A stretch of 64,000 nt of DNA from Lachnospiraceae bacterium (GTDB taxonomy: Bacteria > Bacillota > Clostridia > Lachnospirales > Lachnospiraceae): contig AP025573.1 in assembly GCA_022845895.1 (NCBI GenBank), positions 3,258,501 through 3,322,500 on the forward strand, read 5' to 3'. The translations under genes and the position numbers were made by a program. Of the stretch, positions 51,007-59,271 are shown in pieces; position 1 is the stretch's first letter; each line of letters begins with the position of its first letter. Below the pieces are notes generated by a model. The model was not told the origin of the DNA. It ran no database searches and saw only the letters and a program-made list of their open reading frames with translations.

Positions 51007-52101
51007 ATGAAATGGCAGGAAGAATTGAGACAGAACATAACAACGCTGGATGAACTGGCCGCATGCATTCCCGGTATTGACACAAGCGACGATAATGCGC
51101 GCAGTATTCTGGAGAAATATCCTATGTCCGTCCCCAGATATTATTTGTCGTTAATTGATCCGGGTGATGAAAGCGACTGCATCCGCAAGATGAGTATTCC
51201 CTCTTTTTCAGAGATGGATATAACCGGTACCTTTGATACGAGCGGAGAATCTTCCAACACGAAGCTCAAGGGGCTGCAGCACAAGTATCCCCAGACCGTG
51301 CTGCTGCTTTCCACTAACCGGTGTGCAATGTACTGCCGGTACTGTTTCCGCAAGCGGATGGTTGGAAGCCATACAGAAGAAGTCGTGGAAGATCTTGATC
51401 AAGTAATATCTTACATTGAAGAGCACACGGAGATCAGCAATGTGCTCATCTCGGGAGGCGATTCCTTTCTTCTCGACAACTCTGTAATCGAACGGTATCT
51501 GTCCGCATTATGCTCCATCAGCCATATAGACTACATACGCTTCGGAACAAAGATTCCTGTCGTCTTTCCTGAGAGGATTACCGGTGATTTAGAACTTCAG
51601 GACATATTCCGGCAGTACAGTTCAAAGAAGCAGATCTATATCATGACACAGTTCAACCATCCGTCCGAGCTTACCGCGGACGCTGTCAAATCAGTCAAAT
51701 GCCTGCAGAGCCTTGGCCTGATCGTCAAGAACCAGACGGTGCTTCTAAAAGGCATCAATGACAGCCCGGACGTGCTTGCCGGTCTGATGAAACAGTTTAC
51801 GAAGGTGGGCATCATTCCGTATTACGTATTCCAATGCCGGCCGGTAACCGGTGTAAAGAACCAGTTCCAGGTGCCGCTCCAGACAGGCTACGATATCGTA
51901 GAACAGGTGAAAAGGATGCAGAACGGCAACGGAAAGTGCTTCCGGTATGCCTTGTCTAATCCGGACGGCAAAGTAGAAATTCTCGGCAGACTGGACGACA
52001 GACATATGGTATTCAAGTACCATCAGGCAAAGAATCCGGATAACATCGGTAGAATCTTCGTGAAAGAAGTGCCTGCAGATGCCTGCTGGATAGAAGAATA
52101 A
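51007..52101 (+). CDS. KamA-family radical SAM aminomutase-like protein
   Basis: A 364-residue radical SAM enzyme. The 4Fe-4S motif is C106-x3-C110-x2-C113 (CAMYCRYCFRKR). VLISGGDSFLLDN and IRFGTKIPVVFPERIT match lysine 2,3-aminomutase/EpmB proteins. NPDGKVEI near the C-terminus probably holds the PLP lysine. It is shorter than classical KamA (~416) and lacks its C-terminal cysteine extension. No EF-P/EpmA partner or lysine fermentation genes are in the window, so the substrate (lysine, glutamate or EF-P lysyl group) is open. GGAATGGAGG lies upstream. Confidence 0.87.
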   Translation: MKWQEELRQNITTLDELAACIPGIDTSDDNARSILEKYPMSVPRYYLSLIDPGDESDCIRKMSIPSFSEMDITGTFDTSGESSNTKLKGLQHKYPQTVLLLSTNRCAMYCRYCFRKRMVGSHTEEVVEDLDQVISYIEEHTEISNVLISGGDSFLLDNSVIERYLSALCSISHIDYIRFGTKIPVVFPERITGDLELQDIFRQYSSKKQIYIMTQFNHPSELTADAVKSVKCLQSLGLIVKNQTVLLKGINDSPDVLAGLMKQFTKVGIIPYYVFQCRPVTGVKNQFQVPLQTGYDIVEQVKRMQNGNGKCFRYALSNPDGKVEILGRLDDRHMVFKYHQAKNPDNIGRIFVKEVPADACWIEE

Positions 52102-52120
52102 AACAGACATGAAAAACGGC

Positions 52121-52170
52121 AGAAGCCGGAGCAACGGGCAGACATCAGTCAACCAGCACTCCGGCTTTTC
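52121..52170 (+). terminator. Terminator after the KamA-like gene
   Basis: AAGCCGGAG (52123-52131) pairs with CTCCGGCTT (52159-52167), followed on the plus strand by TTCTCAGCCTTTTTT. It overlaps the 3' end of the convergent repressor gene. Confidence 0.6.
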
Positions 52171-52663
52171 TCAGCCTTTTTTCAGCCTCGTCCAAGATTC
52201 CCTTGTCCGAAGCCTCTATCGTATGATAATGAATATTGCCCGTCAGCTCTTTTAGCGGCTTGGCCGTGTCTGAAAGAATCCTCTCCATGAATTCATCCAC
52301 ATCTTTCCTGCTGTTGATGCATAAATCCACAGCTATCTGGCCATATACTTCGTGCTCTACAATCACGTCCAGGACTTTGGCCCCTGCATCTACAATGCAA
52401 TACAGCTCTTCCGCCATCTTTCTGTTATCATGCTTGACCATGACTACCCGCTTATGTGTGCCTGTACCGTTCTCCCTGCCATACAGGATATATCCCTTAT
52501 TCGTAGACAGGATATTCTTATTCGTTGCGCGCAGCAGGGCGATGTCCTGAACGATTATCTGTCTGCTCACGCCCATCCGCCTCGCGAGAGCCGTACCGGA
52601 AATAGGTTCCTCCTCTGTCTTAAGCAGCTCCAGTATTGCTTCTCTTCTTTTATCTCCATCCAT
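52145..52663 (-). CDS. niaR: 3H-domain transcriptional repressor (NiaR/NadR type)
   Basis: A 172-residue protein. An N-terminal HTH_11 (RREAILELLKTEEEPISGTA, MGVSRQIIVQDIALLRA) is followed by the 3H domain (~75-170), named for conserved histidines; VEHEVYGQIAVDLCINSRKD and GNIHYHTIEASDK show the His positions. Relatives repress niacin/NAD genes with nicotinate as co-repressor. ATG 52663 follows AAAGGA. No NAD genes are adjacent, so regulated targets lie elsewhere. Confidence 0.88.
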   Translation of the reverse strand: MDGDKRREAILELLKTEEEPISGTALARRMGVSRQIIVQDIALLRATNKNILSTNKGYILYGRENGTGTHKRVVMVKHDNRKMAEELYCIVDAGAKVLDVIVEHEVYGQIAVDLCINSRKDVDEFMERILSDTAKPLKELTGNIHYHTIEASDKGILDEAEKRLRKAGVLVD

Positions 52664-52710
52664 ATATCTTATCCTTTCACTGTGGTCTGAACTTCCCCAA
52701 GGTGCCAGGG

Positions 52711-52727
52711 GTATGTATATTTCATAC
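52711..52727. promoter_or_regulatory. Inverted repeat upstream of niaR-like gene
   Basis: GTATG (52711-52715) and CATAC (52723-52727) are inverted around an AT-rich 7-base spacer, 48 bases before the repressor start. Candidate autoregulatory operator; low information. Confidence 0.35.
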
Positions 52728-52881
52728 ACCATACCGCCGTAAAATGCAAGTCCGGCTACGGATTTTTTTATATTTACAATTCGTTTATATAGTTTATAAG
52801 TTTATTATCATATCTTCATCTTTTCTTTAGACAGGCGTCACATGTTAGACACAATTGTTTTATATACTTAAATTATCAAAT

Positions 52882-53020
52882 GAAGCTGACGTTAGTACAG
52901 AGCAGAAAATACTTGTATTTCCGCCAGCTTCGCCTAAAGACATTACGTTTGATTTATAATAGATTGTTTTTTTCATTCCCTTTCCTCAAGATGCAGCTCT
53001 TACCGGCTGCATCTTTTTTT
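52882..53020 (+). ncRNA. Putative structured small RNA with intrinsic terminator
   Basis: In a 449-base gap (52664-53112) without a gene, GAAGCTG (52882-52888) pairs with CAGCTTC (52925-52931), enclosing an AAAT/ATTT-type inner hairpin. After an AT-rich linker comes a textbook terminator: AAGATGCAGC (52988-52997), GCTGCATCTT (53006-53015) and seven T's. No ribosome site or ORF explains the terminator, as no plus-strand gene ends here (niaR is on the other strand). An AT-rich promoter-like stretch (TATACT at ~52863) precedes it. Confidence 0.45.
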
Positions 53021-53112
53021 CATGATAACGGGCATTTACATCTTCCTGATCTGGTGATATACTCAACTTTACCGGCAAGGTACAGATATATGACACAAAG
53101 GAGGGCCACGCC

Positions 53113-53376
53113 ATGTTCCGATTATGGGGAAAAGAATTCAAAGATAACAAGATGCTCCGGGACACGGTCATCTGCGATGACAGTGATGATACCCGAACAC
53201 ATAAGATATTCAACGCTTTGGATGCCATCTGCTATGAATTTGACTTGAGCAAGCCAATCTGGCTCGACGCAACAGTCGAAGAATTCAAACGGCATGACAA
53301 GGCCAGGTTCAGCCAGGACAATTTTGTAGATTCAATCGATTTCGACTATCTGGAAATCCATGTAATTGAAGAATAG
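53113..53376 (+). CDS. Small hypothetical protein (87 residues)
   Basis: A strong ribosome site (AAAGGAGGGCC) precedes this short gene, and a terminator follows its stop directly. The product is soluble and acidic: MFRLWGKEFKDNKMLRDTVI, then DDTRTHKIFNALDAICYEFD and LSKPIWLDATVEEFKRHDKA. It resembles uncharacterised conserved proteins of Lachnospiraceae, but I cannot name a domain. Monocistronic. Confidence 0.75.
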   Translation: MFRLWGKEFKDNKMLRDTVICDDSDDTRTHKIFNALDAICYEFDLSKPIWLDATVEEFKRHDKARFSQDNFVDSIDFDYLEIHVIEE

Positions 53377-53419
53377 AAGCAGGGGGCAGGTGATTATCGT
53401 TAACACCTGCCCCCTGCTT
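53377..53419. terminator. Long bidirectional terminator hairpin
   Basis: AAGCAGGGGGCAGGTG (53377-53392) pairs exactly with CACCTGCCCCCTGCTT (53404-53419). It lies between the convergent small gene (ends 53376) and the ABC permease (ends 53436). Confidence 0.85.
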
Positions 53420-53435
53420 TGCGCCACATATCTAT

Positions 53436-54854
53436 CTATTCGTTGCGTATCGCCGCCAGCGGACTGAGCCGCATAGCTCTCAGTGAAGGAAAATAACCAG
53501 CCGCCACACCGACGAATACCGCAAATCCCATGGACAGCAGGACAAGCCACCACGGAATGAACGAGATGTTCCCGTCGATTCCCATCGCCGCCCCGTTCCC
53601 TGTCAGGAAATTGATGATTCCCGACATGAGAAAGCTCAGTATATTTCCCGCCATTCCGCCTATCAGTCCGATAAATGCCGCTTCCATCAGGAACATCTGC
53701 TTGATGTTCTTCAGGCTGCAGCCGAGAACCTTAATGACTCCTATCTCCTTCGTGCGCTCATAGATGGACATCATCATCGTATTGGCGATTCCTATCGCTG
53801 CAACGAGAAGGGACACCGCACCGATTCCTCCAAGCACTGCCTGGACGATGGCGAACTGGCTTTTCATGCTGTTCAGATACTCTGCGTTCGTCTGCGTATT
53901 GTAGCCCATCTCGCGTATGATGGATGACACTTCTTCCACCTTGTCTATATCATCTACTTTCACCTGTGCCGATGTATAGCAGAACTCTTTATACGGCTTG
54001 CCCGATTTGGTCGTAGGCTGGCCGGGAACGACCCTGCCGGCAAAGTCTTTCTTCAGGACCTTCTTCAGCGTCTCCAGATCGCAATATGCACTGTATGCGT
54101 TGGCATTATATTCATCCGGCCCGCCGGCAACGATGCCGCTTGCAGTCACCGCATGTTTCTTGACCGGCTGTGAGGGCTGGCTTTCTCCCGGATTACCCGG
54201 TCCGTCGCCGTTGCCGGCTGCATTTCCGAAAGACTGCTCCTGGCTCTTATAATACCCTTCCTGATCAAGGATAAGGAATACGGAGTCTTTCATCAGATTG
54301 ATATCCGGCAGTTCCCCTGTCTCCCAATAGCTGCTCTGGGAATTCCGTTCTGTAAAGTTCGTTATTACTGCATTGCCATACAATATATCCAGCTGGCTTC
54401 CTCCCTGCTTTGGAAAGCTCCCTTCCCCTAGTTCTATGTTCTTTGCCTTAAGCCCGTCTGGTGTCAGCGCCGTCAGCTGTACATATGCCTCATATTTGCC
54501 TTTCAGCATGATGACCGACATATCATATGCCGGTGCTGCCGTTTTGACATGCCCCAGCTCCGACAGCTTCTTTATCGTCTCGTCTGTCACATATTGGGTC
54601 GATTCTTCCGAGCTCTCCTCACCGGAATATCCCCTCATAGACTCTCCTGCCTCTTTGCCCGTTACCGTTATGGTCGTGAGCCCCCCAGACTGTTCCACTT
54701 CCTTGTAAAGCGACTGCTGCATCCCCAGTCCAAGAGAAATCATTACTACGATGGATGCTGTACCGATGACGACTCCCAGAACCGTCAGAAATGTCCTGAG
54801 TTTTCTTCTTTTGAGGTTACTCCCGCTCATCCTCAGCAGATCCATCCAATTCAT
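53436..54854 (-). CDS. MacB-like ABC transporter permease
   Basis: A 472-residue permease. An N-terminal helix (RTFLTVLGVVIGTASIVVMI) precedes a large extracellular domain (~45-350) and three C-terminal helices with FtsX pattern (IGIANTMMMSIYERTKEIGV, LSPLAAIRNE). GAGGAGG lies nine bases before the ATG, inside the end of the preceding gene (38-base overlap). With the ATPase and secreted protein upstream it forms a tripartite export or lipoprotein/peptide-handling system. Confidence 0.9.
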   Translation of the reverse strand: MNWMDLLRMSGSNLKRRKLRTFLTVLGVVIGTASIVVMISLGLGMQQSLYKEVEQSGGLTTITVTGKEAGESMRGYSGEESSEESTQYVTDETIKKLSELGHVKTAAPAYDMSVIMLKGKYEAYVQLTALTPDGLKAKNIELGEGSFPKQGGSQLDILYGNAVITNFTERNSQSSYWETGELPDINLMKDSVFLILDQEGYYKSQEQSFGNAAGNGDGPGNPGESQPSQPVKKHAVTASGIVAGGPDEYNANAYSAYCDLETLKKVLKKDFAGRVVPGQPTTKSGKPYKEFCYTSAQVKVDDIDKVEEVSSIIREMGYNTQTNAEYLNSMKSQFAIVQAVLGGIGAVSLLVAAIGIANTMMMSIYERTKEIGVIKVLGCSLKNIKQMFLMEAAFIGLIGGMAGNILSFLMSGIINFLTGNGAAMGIDGNISFIPWWLVLLSMGFAVFVGVAAGYFPSLRAMRLSPLAAIRNE

Positions 54855-56349
54855 TCAGCAATTCCTCCTCTTCATCTGCCATCTGCTTCTTCTTCTTTTT
54901 CTTTATAATGATAACCGCTGCTGCGGCTGCCGCAATGATGACGGCAATGACGATAACCGGGATGACAGGGAGGCCGCCTTGCTCCATCTCTTCCATCTCC
55001 ACCGCAGGCATATCATCCATCCCTTCCGGCCCGACCTCAAGCTGAAGCTCCTTTGTCATGGTTAAGACTTTGCCTGCCTCATCTTCATAGCTCAGCGTCA
55101 TCGTTACTTTTTCACTACCTGTGCTTTCTTTCGTCCCTTCCAGCGTTGCATCGATAGACGCCGTCGCGCCTGATTCCACATTTCCTATAAATGTCTCGGC
55201 CTTCTTGACGCATTTGCCTTCGAATGCAGCTTTCACGTTGTACAGCTTGATACGTCCGAGATTGTACAGGCTGCACATCACATTTGCCTCTTCTCCAACT
55301 GTTATTGTCTCCGGGCTTATTTCAAATTCACTGAATTCAAATCTGGCATCCTGCTTCACCGGTATAGATATGCTGGAGGCCCCTTCTATCTGAGCCGCAT
55401 CCGCATCTTCATATTTCATGCTCAAGTCGATGCTGTACGGCTTCTGCAACAGGTCAGCCTTGGCATTCAGCTGTATGGATATGTCTGCTGTGCCGTTCGC
55501 CTTGATACCGTCCAGATAGATAGAACTAGAACCAGAGGCCGGCAGGAAAGCCGGTGCCGTCGTCTGCTCGTCAGTACCTTCCGTCGGGGCGTTCAAATCA
55601 AAAAGCATATTGCCGACCCTGGTTGCTTTGGATGTGTTCTTCAAGTGGATGGTCAGCGTAAAGTTGCTGCCTGCCCGCACCTCTGCCGGATCCGTGTCAA
55701 ACCCGGTGACGATGACCCGCGGAACAGATCTGCTGCCGCCGGAACCTCCTTCACCGCCTCCGCCGCTGTAAGAAGCATCCCCATTGCTGAAGCCGCCTGC
55801 ATCTGCCGCTAACGGTATCGTATCTGTGCCGCTGGAACCACCGTCCTCCTGCTTCTTTGCCGGCTTGTTGTTACTGTCCTGTCCGGACGTGTTCTTATCT
55901 GCAGGCTTCGCCGTCGTGAGCACATAAAAAGACTGGCTTCCGGTGATGCTGCCGCTTGCGCTTCCGTCCGCCGTATACTTGAAAAGCAGCGTAAAACGGG
56001 TACTTGGCACATCGTCACGCGCGGTAAAGTTGAATTCTACCGGCTTCGTCTCACCTGCTGCCAGCGTATCAATCTTCGCCTCATATTTCTGGTATTCTGT
56101 CTTGAACGGCCACTGGCTCACGTCATCCTTCATATCCGGAGACACGACGATATTGTTGATAGCATCGGTTGTATTATTCGTCACGTTCACCACGAACTTC
56201 TGCGGCTTCTGGTACTGGTACGTCAGCACCCCCGGAACCGATAACGTGATATCCCCGTCTGCTGCTTTTGCCGGCATCGGCAAGAAGGCAGCCGCCGTTA
56301 CGGCGGATACGATCAGCACGGCCAGTAATCTCTTCATTGTCTTCATCAT
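54817..56349 (-). CDS. Secreted, membrane-anchored CARDB-like protein of an ABC system
   Basis: A 510-residue protein with an N-terminal signal peptide (RLLAVLIVSAVTAAAFLPMP, AKA cleavage-like). Several immunoglobulin-like/CARDB-type beta repeats follow (FVVNVTNNTTDAINNIVVSP; FTLTIHLKNTSKATRVGNML; GEEANVMCSLYNLGRIKLYN), with a Gly/Ser-rich linker near 195-210. A C-terminal TM (VIPVIVIAVIIAAAAAAVII) and a Lys then acidic tail end it. It therefore faces outside and is anchored at its C-terminus. The ATG overlaps the ATPase stop (ATGA), and the permease start overlaps its end, so the three proteins are translated together and probably form one complex. Confidence 0.85.
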   Translation of the reverse strand: MMKTMKRLLAVLIVSAVTAAAFLPMPAKAADGDITLSVPGVLTYQYQKPQKFVVNVTNNTTDAINNIVVSPDMKDDVSQWPFKTEYQKYEAKIDTLAAGETKPVEFNFTARDDVPSTRFTLLFKYTADGSASGSITGSQSFYVLTTAKPADKNTSGQDSNNKPAKKQEDGGSSGTDTIPLAADAGGFSNGDASYSGGGGEGGSGGSRSVPRVIVTGFDTDPAEVRAGSNFTLTIHLKNTSKATRVGNMLFDLNAPTEGTDEQTTAPAFLPASGSSSIYLDGIKANGTADISIQLNAKADLLQKPYSIDLSMKYEDADAAQIEGASSISIPVKQDARFEFSEFEISPETITVGEEANVMCSLYNLGRIKLYNVKAAFEGKCVKKAETFIGNVESGATASIDATLEGTKESTGSEKVTMTLSYEDEAGKVLTMTKELQLEVGPEGMDDMPAVEMEEMEQGGLPVIPVIVIAVIIAAAAAAVIIIKKKKKKQMADEEEELLNELDGSAEDERE

Positions 56350-57065
56350 GATAATCCTCCCTCAACAGTTTCTTTTTCTCTGTTCTCTTCTATCTTTATG
56401 ATATTGCCATCCCTTATGTGGAATATCCGGTCAGCGTATGTAGCCAGATGAGCGTCATGTGTAACCATCACAAGCGTCTTCCTCTGTTCCCGCACGACCT
56501 GCTGCATCAGCCCCATGACATCTTCCGATGTGTGGGAGTCCAGGTTCCCTGTCGGCTCGTCTGCAAATATTATCTTTGGATCCACGACAAGTGCCCTCGC
56601 GACTCCGACCCGCTGCTGCTGCCCGCCGGACATCTGGTTAGGCCTGTGGTTCTTGTGCTTATTCAGATTCACAAGATGAAGCATCTCATCCGCCTTTTTC
56701 ATCCTCTCCTCTTTCGGCATGCCTCGGAAACTTAGCGGAAGCGCCACGTTCTCAAGCGCATTCAATGTGCCAAGAAGATGGAATGACTGGAAGATAAACC
56801 CGACATTTTCACGGCGGAACTTTACGAGCTGTTCCTCATTCAGCTTCTCTATGTGCCGGCCACCTATGACTACGCTGCCCTTGGTGGGTTTCTCCAGCCC
56901 GGCCAGCATGTTAAGCAATGTGGACTTTCCGGAACCTGATGTTCCGACGATTGCACAGAACTCTCCCTCATAGATGCTGAAATCAAGGCCGTCAAGAGCC
57001 CGTACAACTTCATCTCCGACACGGTATAATTTGTACAAATCTCTTACCTCAATTACTTTTTCCAT
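56346..57065 (-). CDS. ABC transporter ATP-binding protein (MacB/LolD class)
   Basis: A 239-residue ATPase. Walker A GTSGSGKST, signature [16 protein letters not shown], Walker B IFADEPTGNLDS and H-loop MVTHDAH are all present. ATG 57065 follows CAGGAGGG. It is first in the three-gene operon with the CARDB-like secreted protein and permease, and divergent from the PadR operon. Confidence 0.94.
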   Translation of the reverse strand: MEKVIEVRDLYKLYRVGDEVVRALDGLDFSIYEGEFCAIVGTSGSGKSTLLNMLAGLEKPTKGSVVIGGRHIEKLNEEQLVKFRRENVGFIFQSFHLLGTLNALENVALPLSFRGMPKEERMKKADEMLHLVNLNKHKNHRPNQMSGGQQQRVGVARALVVDPKIIFADEPTGNLDSHTSEDVMGLMQQVVREQRKTLVMVTHDAHLATYADRIFHIRDGNIIKIEENREKETVEGGLS

Positions 57066-57232
57066 ACGTCCCTCCTGTCTTACCATACAGTTTACTATAT
57101 AAAAGGGAAGACTTACCATATGAAATTATGAATTATTTCTTAATATGACTTGAAAACCAGCGCTCATACGCTGTTTAAACAGCATAGTCATATAAGTTCC
57201 ATATAATTATATACTTTTCCTTTATATATATG

Positions 57233-57261
57233 TTGACATTATATATTATACGATATATAAT
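57233..57261 (+). promoter_or_regulatory. Consensus promoter of the PadR operon
   Basis: TTGACA (57233-57238) and TATAAT (57256-57261) are separated by 17 bases, matching the sigma-A consensus perfectly. The spacer and surroundings are an AT-only near-dyad (ATATATTATA/ATATATAATA), a likely PadR operator giving autorepression. Confidence 0.85.
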
Positions 57262-57295
57262 ATGCTTATCAAAAACATATAGAAAGGGTGAGGAA

Positions 57296-57616
57296 ATGAT
57301 ATTCCCAATGAATACACCGATGTTTGATCTTCTTGTCCTCGCAGTGGTAGACAAGGAAGATTCCTACGGTTACCAGATAAGCCAGGTAATCAAGCAGGTA
57401 TCGAACACGAAAGATTCTACACTGTATCCGGTACTGCGAAGGCTGCAGGAACAGAATTACCTGACAGCATACGACCAGCCATATCAGGGGAGGAACCGGA
57501 AATATTACAGAATCACTGACGAAGGAAAACAGACTTTTGAAATGCTCAGCAAGGAATGGTCGCTGTACAAAGATGCGGTAGACCAGGTTGTAAAGGGAGG
57601 TATGGACATTGAATAG
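57296..57616 (+). CDS. PadR family transcriptional regulator
   Basis: A 106-residue winged-helix regulator. It shows MFDLLVLAVVDKEDSYGYQI, STLYPVLRRLQEQNYLTAY and RKYYRITDEGKQTFEMLSKE, the canonical PadR HTH and wing. ATG 57296 follows AAAGGGTGAGG. Its stop overlaps the TTG start of the DUF1700 gene. It probably represses its own operon. Confidence 0.93.
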   Translation: MIFPMNTPMFDLLVLAVVDKEDSYGYQISQVIKQVSNTKDSTLYPVLRRLQEQNYLTAYDQPYQGRNRKYYRITDEGKQTFEMLSKEWSLYKDAVDQVVKGGMDIE

Positions 57617-58199
57617 GGCAGATTATATGAAAAGCCTGGAGCATGGACTCAGACGGCTTCCGAAAGAAGACTATGACCGTGCTATCAGCTATTTTGAAGA
57701 ATATTTTGAAGACGCAGGAGCCGAAAATGAGAATCAGGCAATCGAAGACTTAGGGTCACCTGCACTCGCAGCCGACCAGATTATCCGCGATTTTGCGGTA
57801 GAAAACGCACAGAAACCTACGAAGAATGTGAAGAGAAGCTTCTCTGCCGTATGGGTTGGCATCCTGGCCATATTTGCGGCGCCGATAGGCCTGCCGCTTG
57901 CGTTTGCCGCCGCAGCGCTCGGTCTTGCCTTTGTTCTGGTCATCGTATCGCTTATATTTGCCGTGTTCTGTGCAGCACTGGCATTTGCGGCATCCTCGGT
58001 ACCTGCCATAGTAATCGGCATCTGGTTCCTGTTCACCTCGCCCGCAAACGGAATCGCGACGATAGGAGCCGGCCTGATCGGCGCAGGAATAGGTATCTGG
58101 GTCATCATAGGCTGCATAGCGCTCTGCAGATGGTTCTTGAACACTATGACGAAATTATTCGGAAAGATTGCCAAGGGGGGGAACAGACATGAAAAATAA
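57609..58199 (+). CDS. DUF1700 membrane protein
   Basis: A 196-residue protein starting with TTG at 57609, eight bases after GGGAGG. The N-terminal cytoplasmic part is DUF1700-like (YMKSLEHGLRRLPKEDYDRA, DLGSPALAADQII). Several Ala/Gly-rich helices follow (FAAPIGLPLAFAAAALGLAF, IGAGIGIWVIIGCIALC). The stop overlaps the next gene. The PadR-DUF1700-DUF4097 order is a common Firmicute operon; its function is thought to be envelope-related but is not settled. Confidence 0.9.
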   Translation: MNRADYMKSLEHGLRRLPKEDYDRAISYFEEYFEDAGAENENQAIEDLGSPALAADQIIRDFAVENAQKPTKNVKRSFSAVWVGILAIFAAPIGLPLAFAAAALGLAFVLVIVSLIFAVFCAALAFAASSVPAIVIGIWFLFTSPANGIATIGAGLIGAGIGIWVIIGCIALCRWFLNTMTKLFGKIAKGGNRHEK

Positions 58200-59127
58200 G
58201 AAGAAAATATGGTTGATCTCTTTTATTTGTTTCGGAGCGGGAATCGTTATACTGATTCTCGGAATACTCCTGGGGGGACGCCCGGGATTCTACGTCGACG
58301 GTGACGGGATACACTCCGGTACAGATGATGCAGAGCAGAAAAGCTATGTCCGCGGCGAAAACAAGCTTGAGGAATTTACAAGCATTGACATAGACCTGGA
58401 CTATGCAGACCTCCAGATTATCCCGTCAGATACATTTCGAATCGAATACTGCCTGGTGGGTCCGAAAAAGCCTGTATGTACGGTAAAGGAAGGGCATCTG
58501 ACAGTAAGAGAGGCGGAGTATAGGCGTTTTTTTAACTTTACCTTTATGATACCTCAGACCGGTGACTTTACAGATAACTATGTAAAGCTCTATATACCGG
58601 AAAATACCGTATTCAATACTGTTCATTTACAGACGGAAGACGGGAATATCAATCTGCCGGCCATAAAAGCCGACACTTTGGATATCAGGTCGGAGTATGG
58701 GGATGTCACGTTGAAAGATTTCGAGGGGACGACGTTCTCTGCCTCTCTTGACGACGGCTATTTTTCAAGTCAGAAAATCAAGACCGAACGGATAGAGATG
58801 ACGAATGAATATGGTGACATCTCACTGAAAGAATTAGAAAGCGATACTCTTGACGCTGGGCTCAATGACGGTGACTTTACAGTGGAACGTCTCATTACCG
58901 GAAGTGCGGAGATTGAGAACGAATACGGTGACGTGCATCTTGGACTGTCCGCCTCTGTCAAGGATTATTCTTTAGACCTTGTCACAGAATATGGCAATAT
59001 ACAAATACCGGAATATGATGTCATATCCGGTGATGACGGCAGCCAGTGCCGTGTGACAGGTACGTCCGGGAAGACGGTAAAGGTAAGCTGCGAAGATGGG
59101 GATATCCGTATCTTTGATGCGCGTTAA
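58189..59127 (+). CDS. DUF4097 beta-repeat protein, membrane-anchored
   Basis: A 312-residue protein. One N-terminal helix (IWLISFICFGAGIVILILGI) anchors an extracytoplasmic right-handed beta-type repeat domain with recurring EYGDVxLK / LDDGxF units (RSEYGDVTLKDF, TNEYGDISLKEL, ENEYGDVHLGL). AAGGGGGGG lies upstream of ATG 58189, inside the DUF1700 end. The internal periodicity indicates a solenoid, as in DUF4097 proteins; role unknown. Confidence 0.9.
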   Translation: MKNKKKIWLISFICFGAGIVILILGILLGGRPGFYVDGDGIHSGTDDAEQKSYVRGENKLEEFTSIDIDLDYADLQIIPSDTFRIEYCLVGPKKPVCTVKEGHLTVREAEYRRFFNFTFMIPQTGDFTDNYVKLYIPENTVFNTVHLQTEDGNINLPAIKADTLDIRSEYGDVTLKDFEGTTFSASLDDGYFSSQKIKTERIEMTNEYGDISLKELESDTLDAGLNDGDFTVERLITGSAEIENEYGDVHLGLSASVKDYSLDLVTEYGNIQIPEYDVISGDDGSQCRVTGTSGKTVKVSCEDGDIRIFDAR

Positions 59128-59179
59128 TCTGGAAGTTTACGTGAGGCGGATACAAGCCGGATAGAGTAGAACAATGAGG

Positions 59180-59243
59180 AAGAGCCGGAATCAGGCCAGA
59201 GATGTTATGTGAGGTAACATCGCTTTGCCTGATTCCGGCTCTT
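59180..59243. repeat. AAGAGCCGGAA long hairpin, copy B
   Basis: AAGAGCCGGAATCAGGC (59180-59196) pairs exactly with GCCTGATTCCGGCTCTT (59227-59243). An inner GATGTTA/TAACATC hairpin lies at 59201-59221. It shares the outer stem with the copy at 33247. It separates the convergent DUF4097 and Na/Pi genes and can act as a bidirectional terminator. Confidence 0.85.
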
Positions 59244-59271
59244 CTTGCTTACATGACCGTCCTCACCGAGG

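Noticed and set aside
57660..58174. Minus-strand frame opposite the DUF1700 gene
   Set aside because: Antisense shadow of an Ala/Gly-rich membrane protein.
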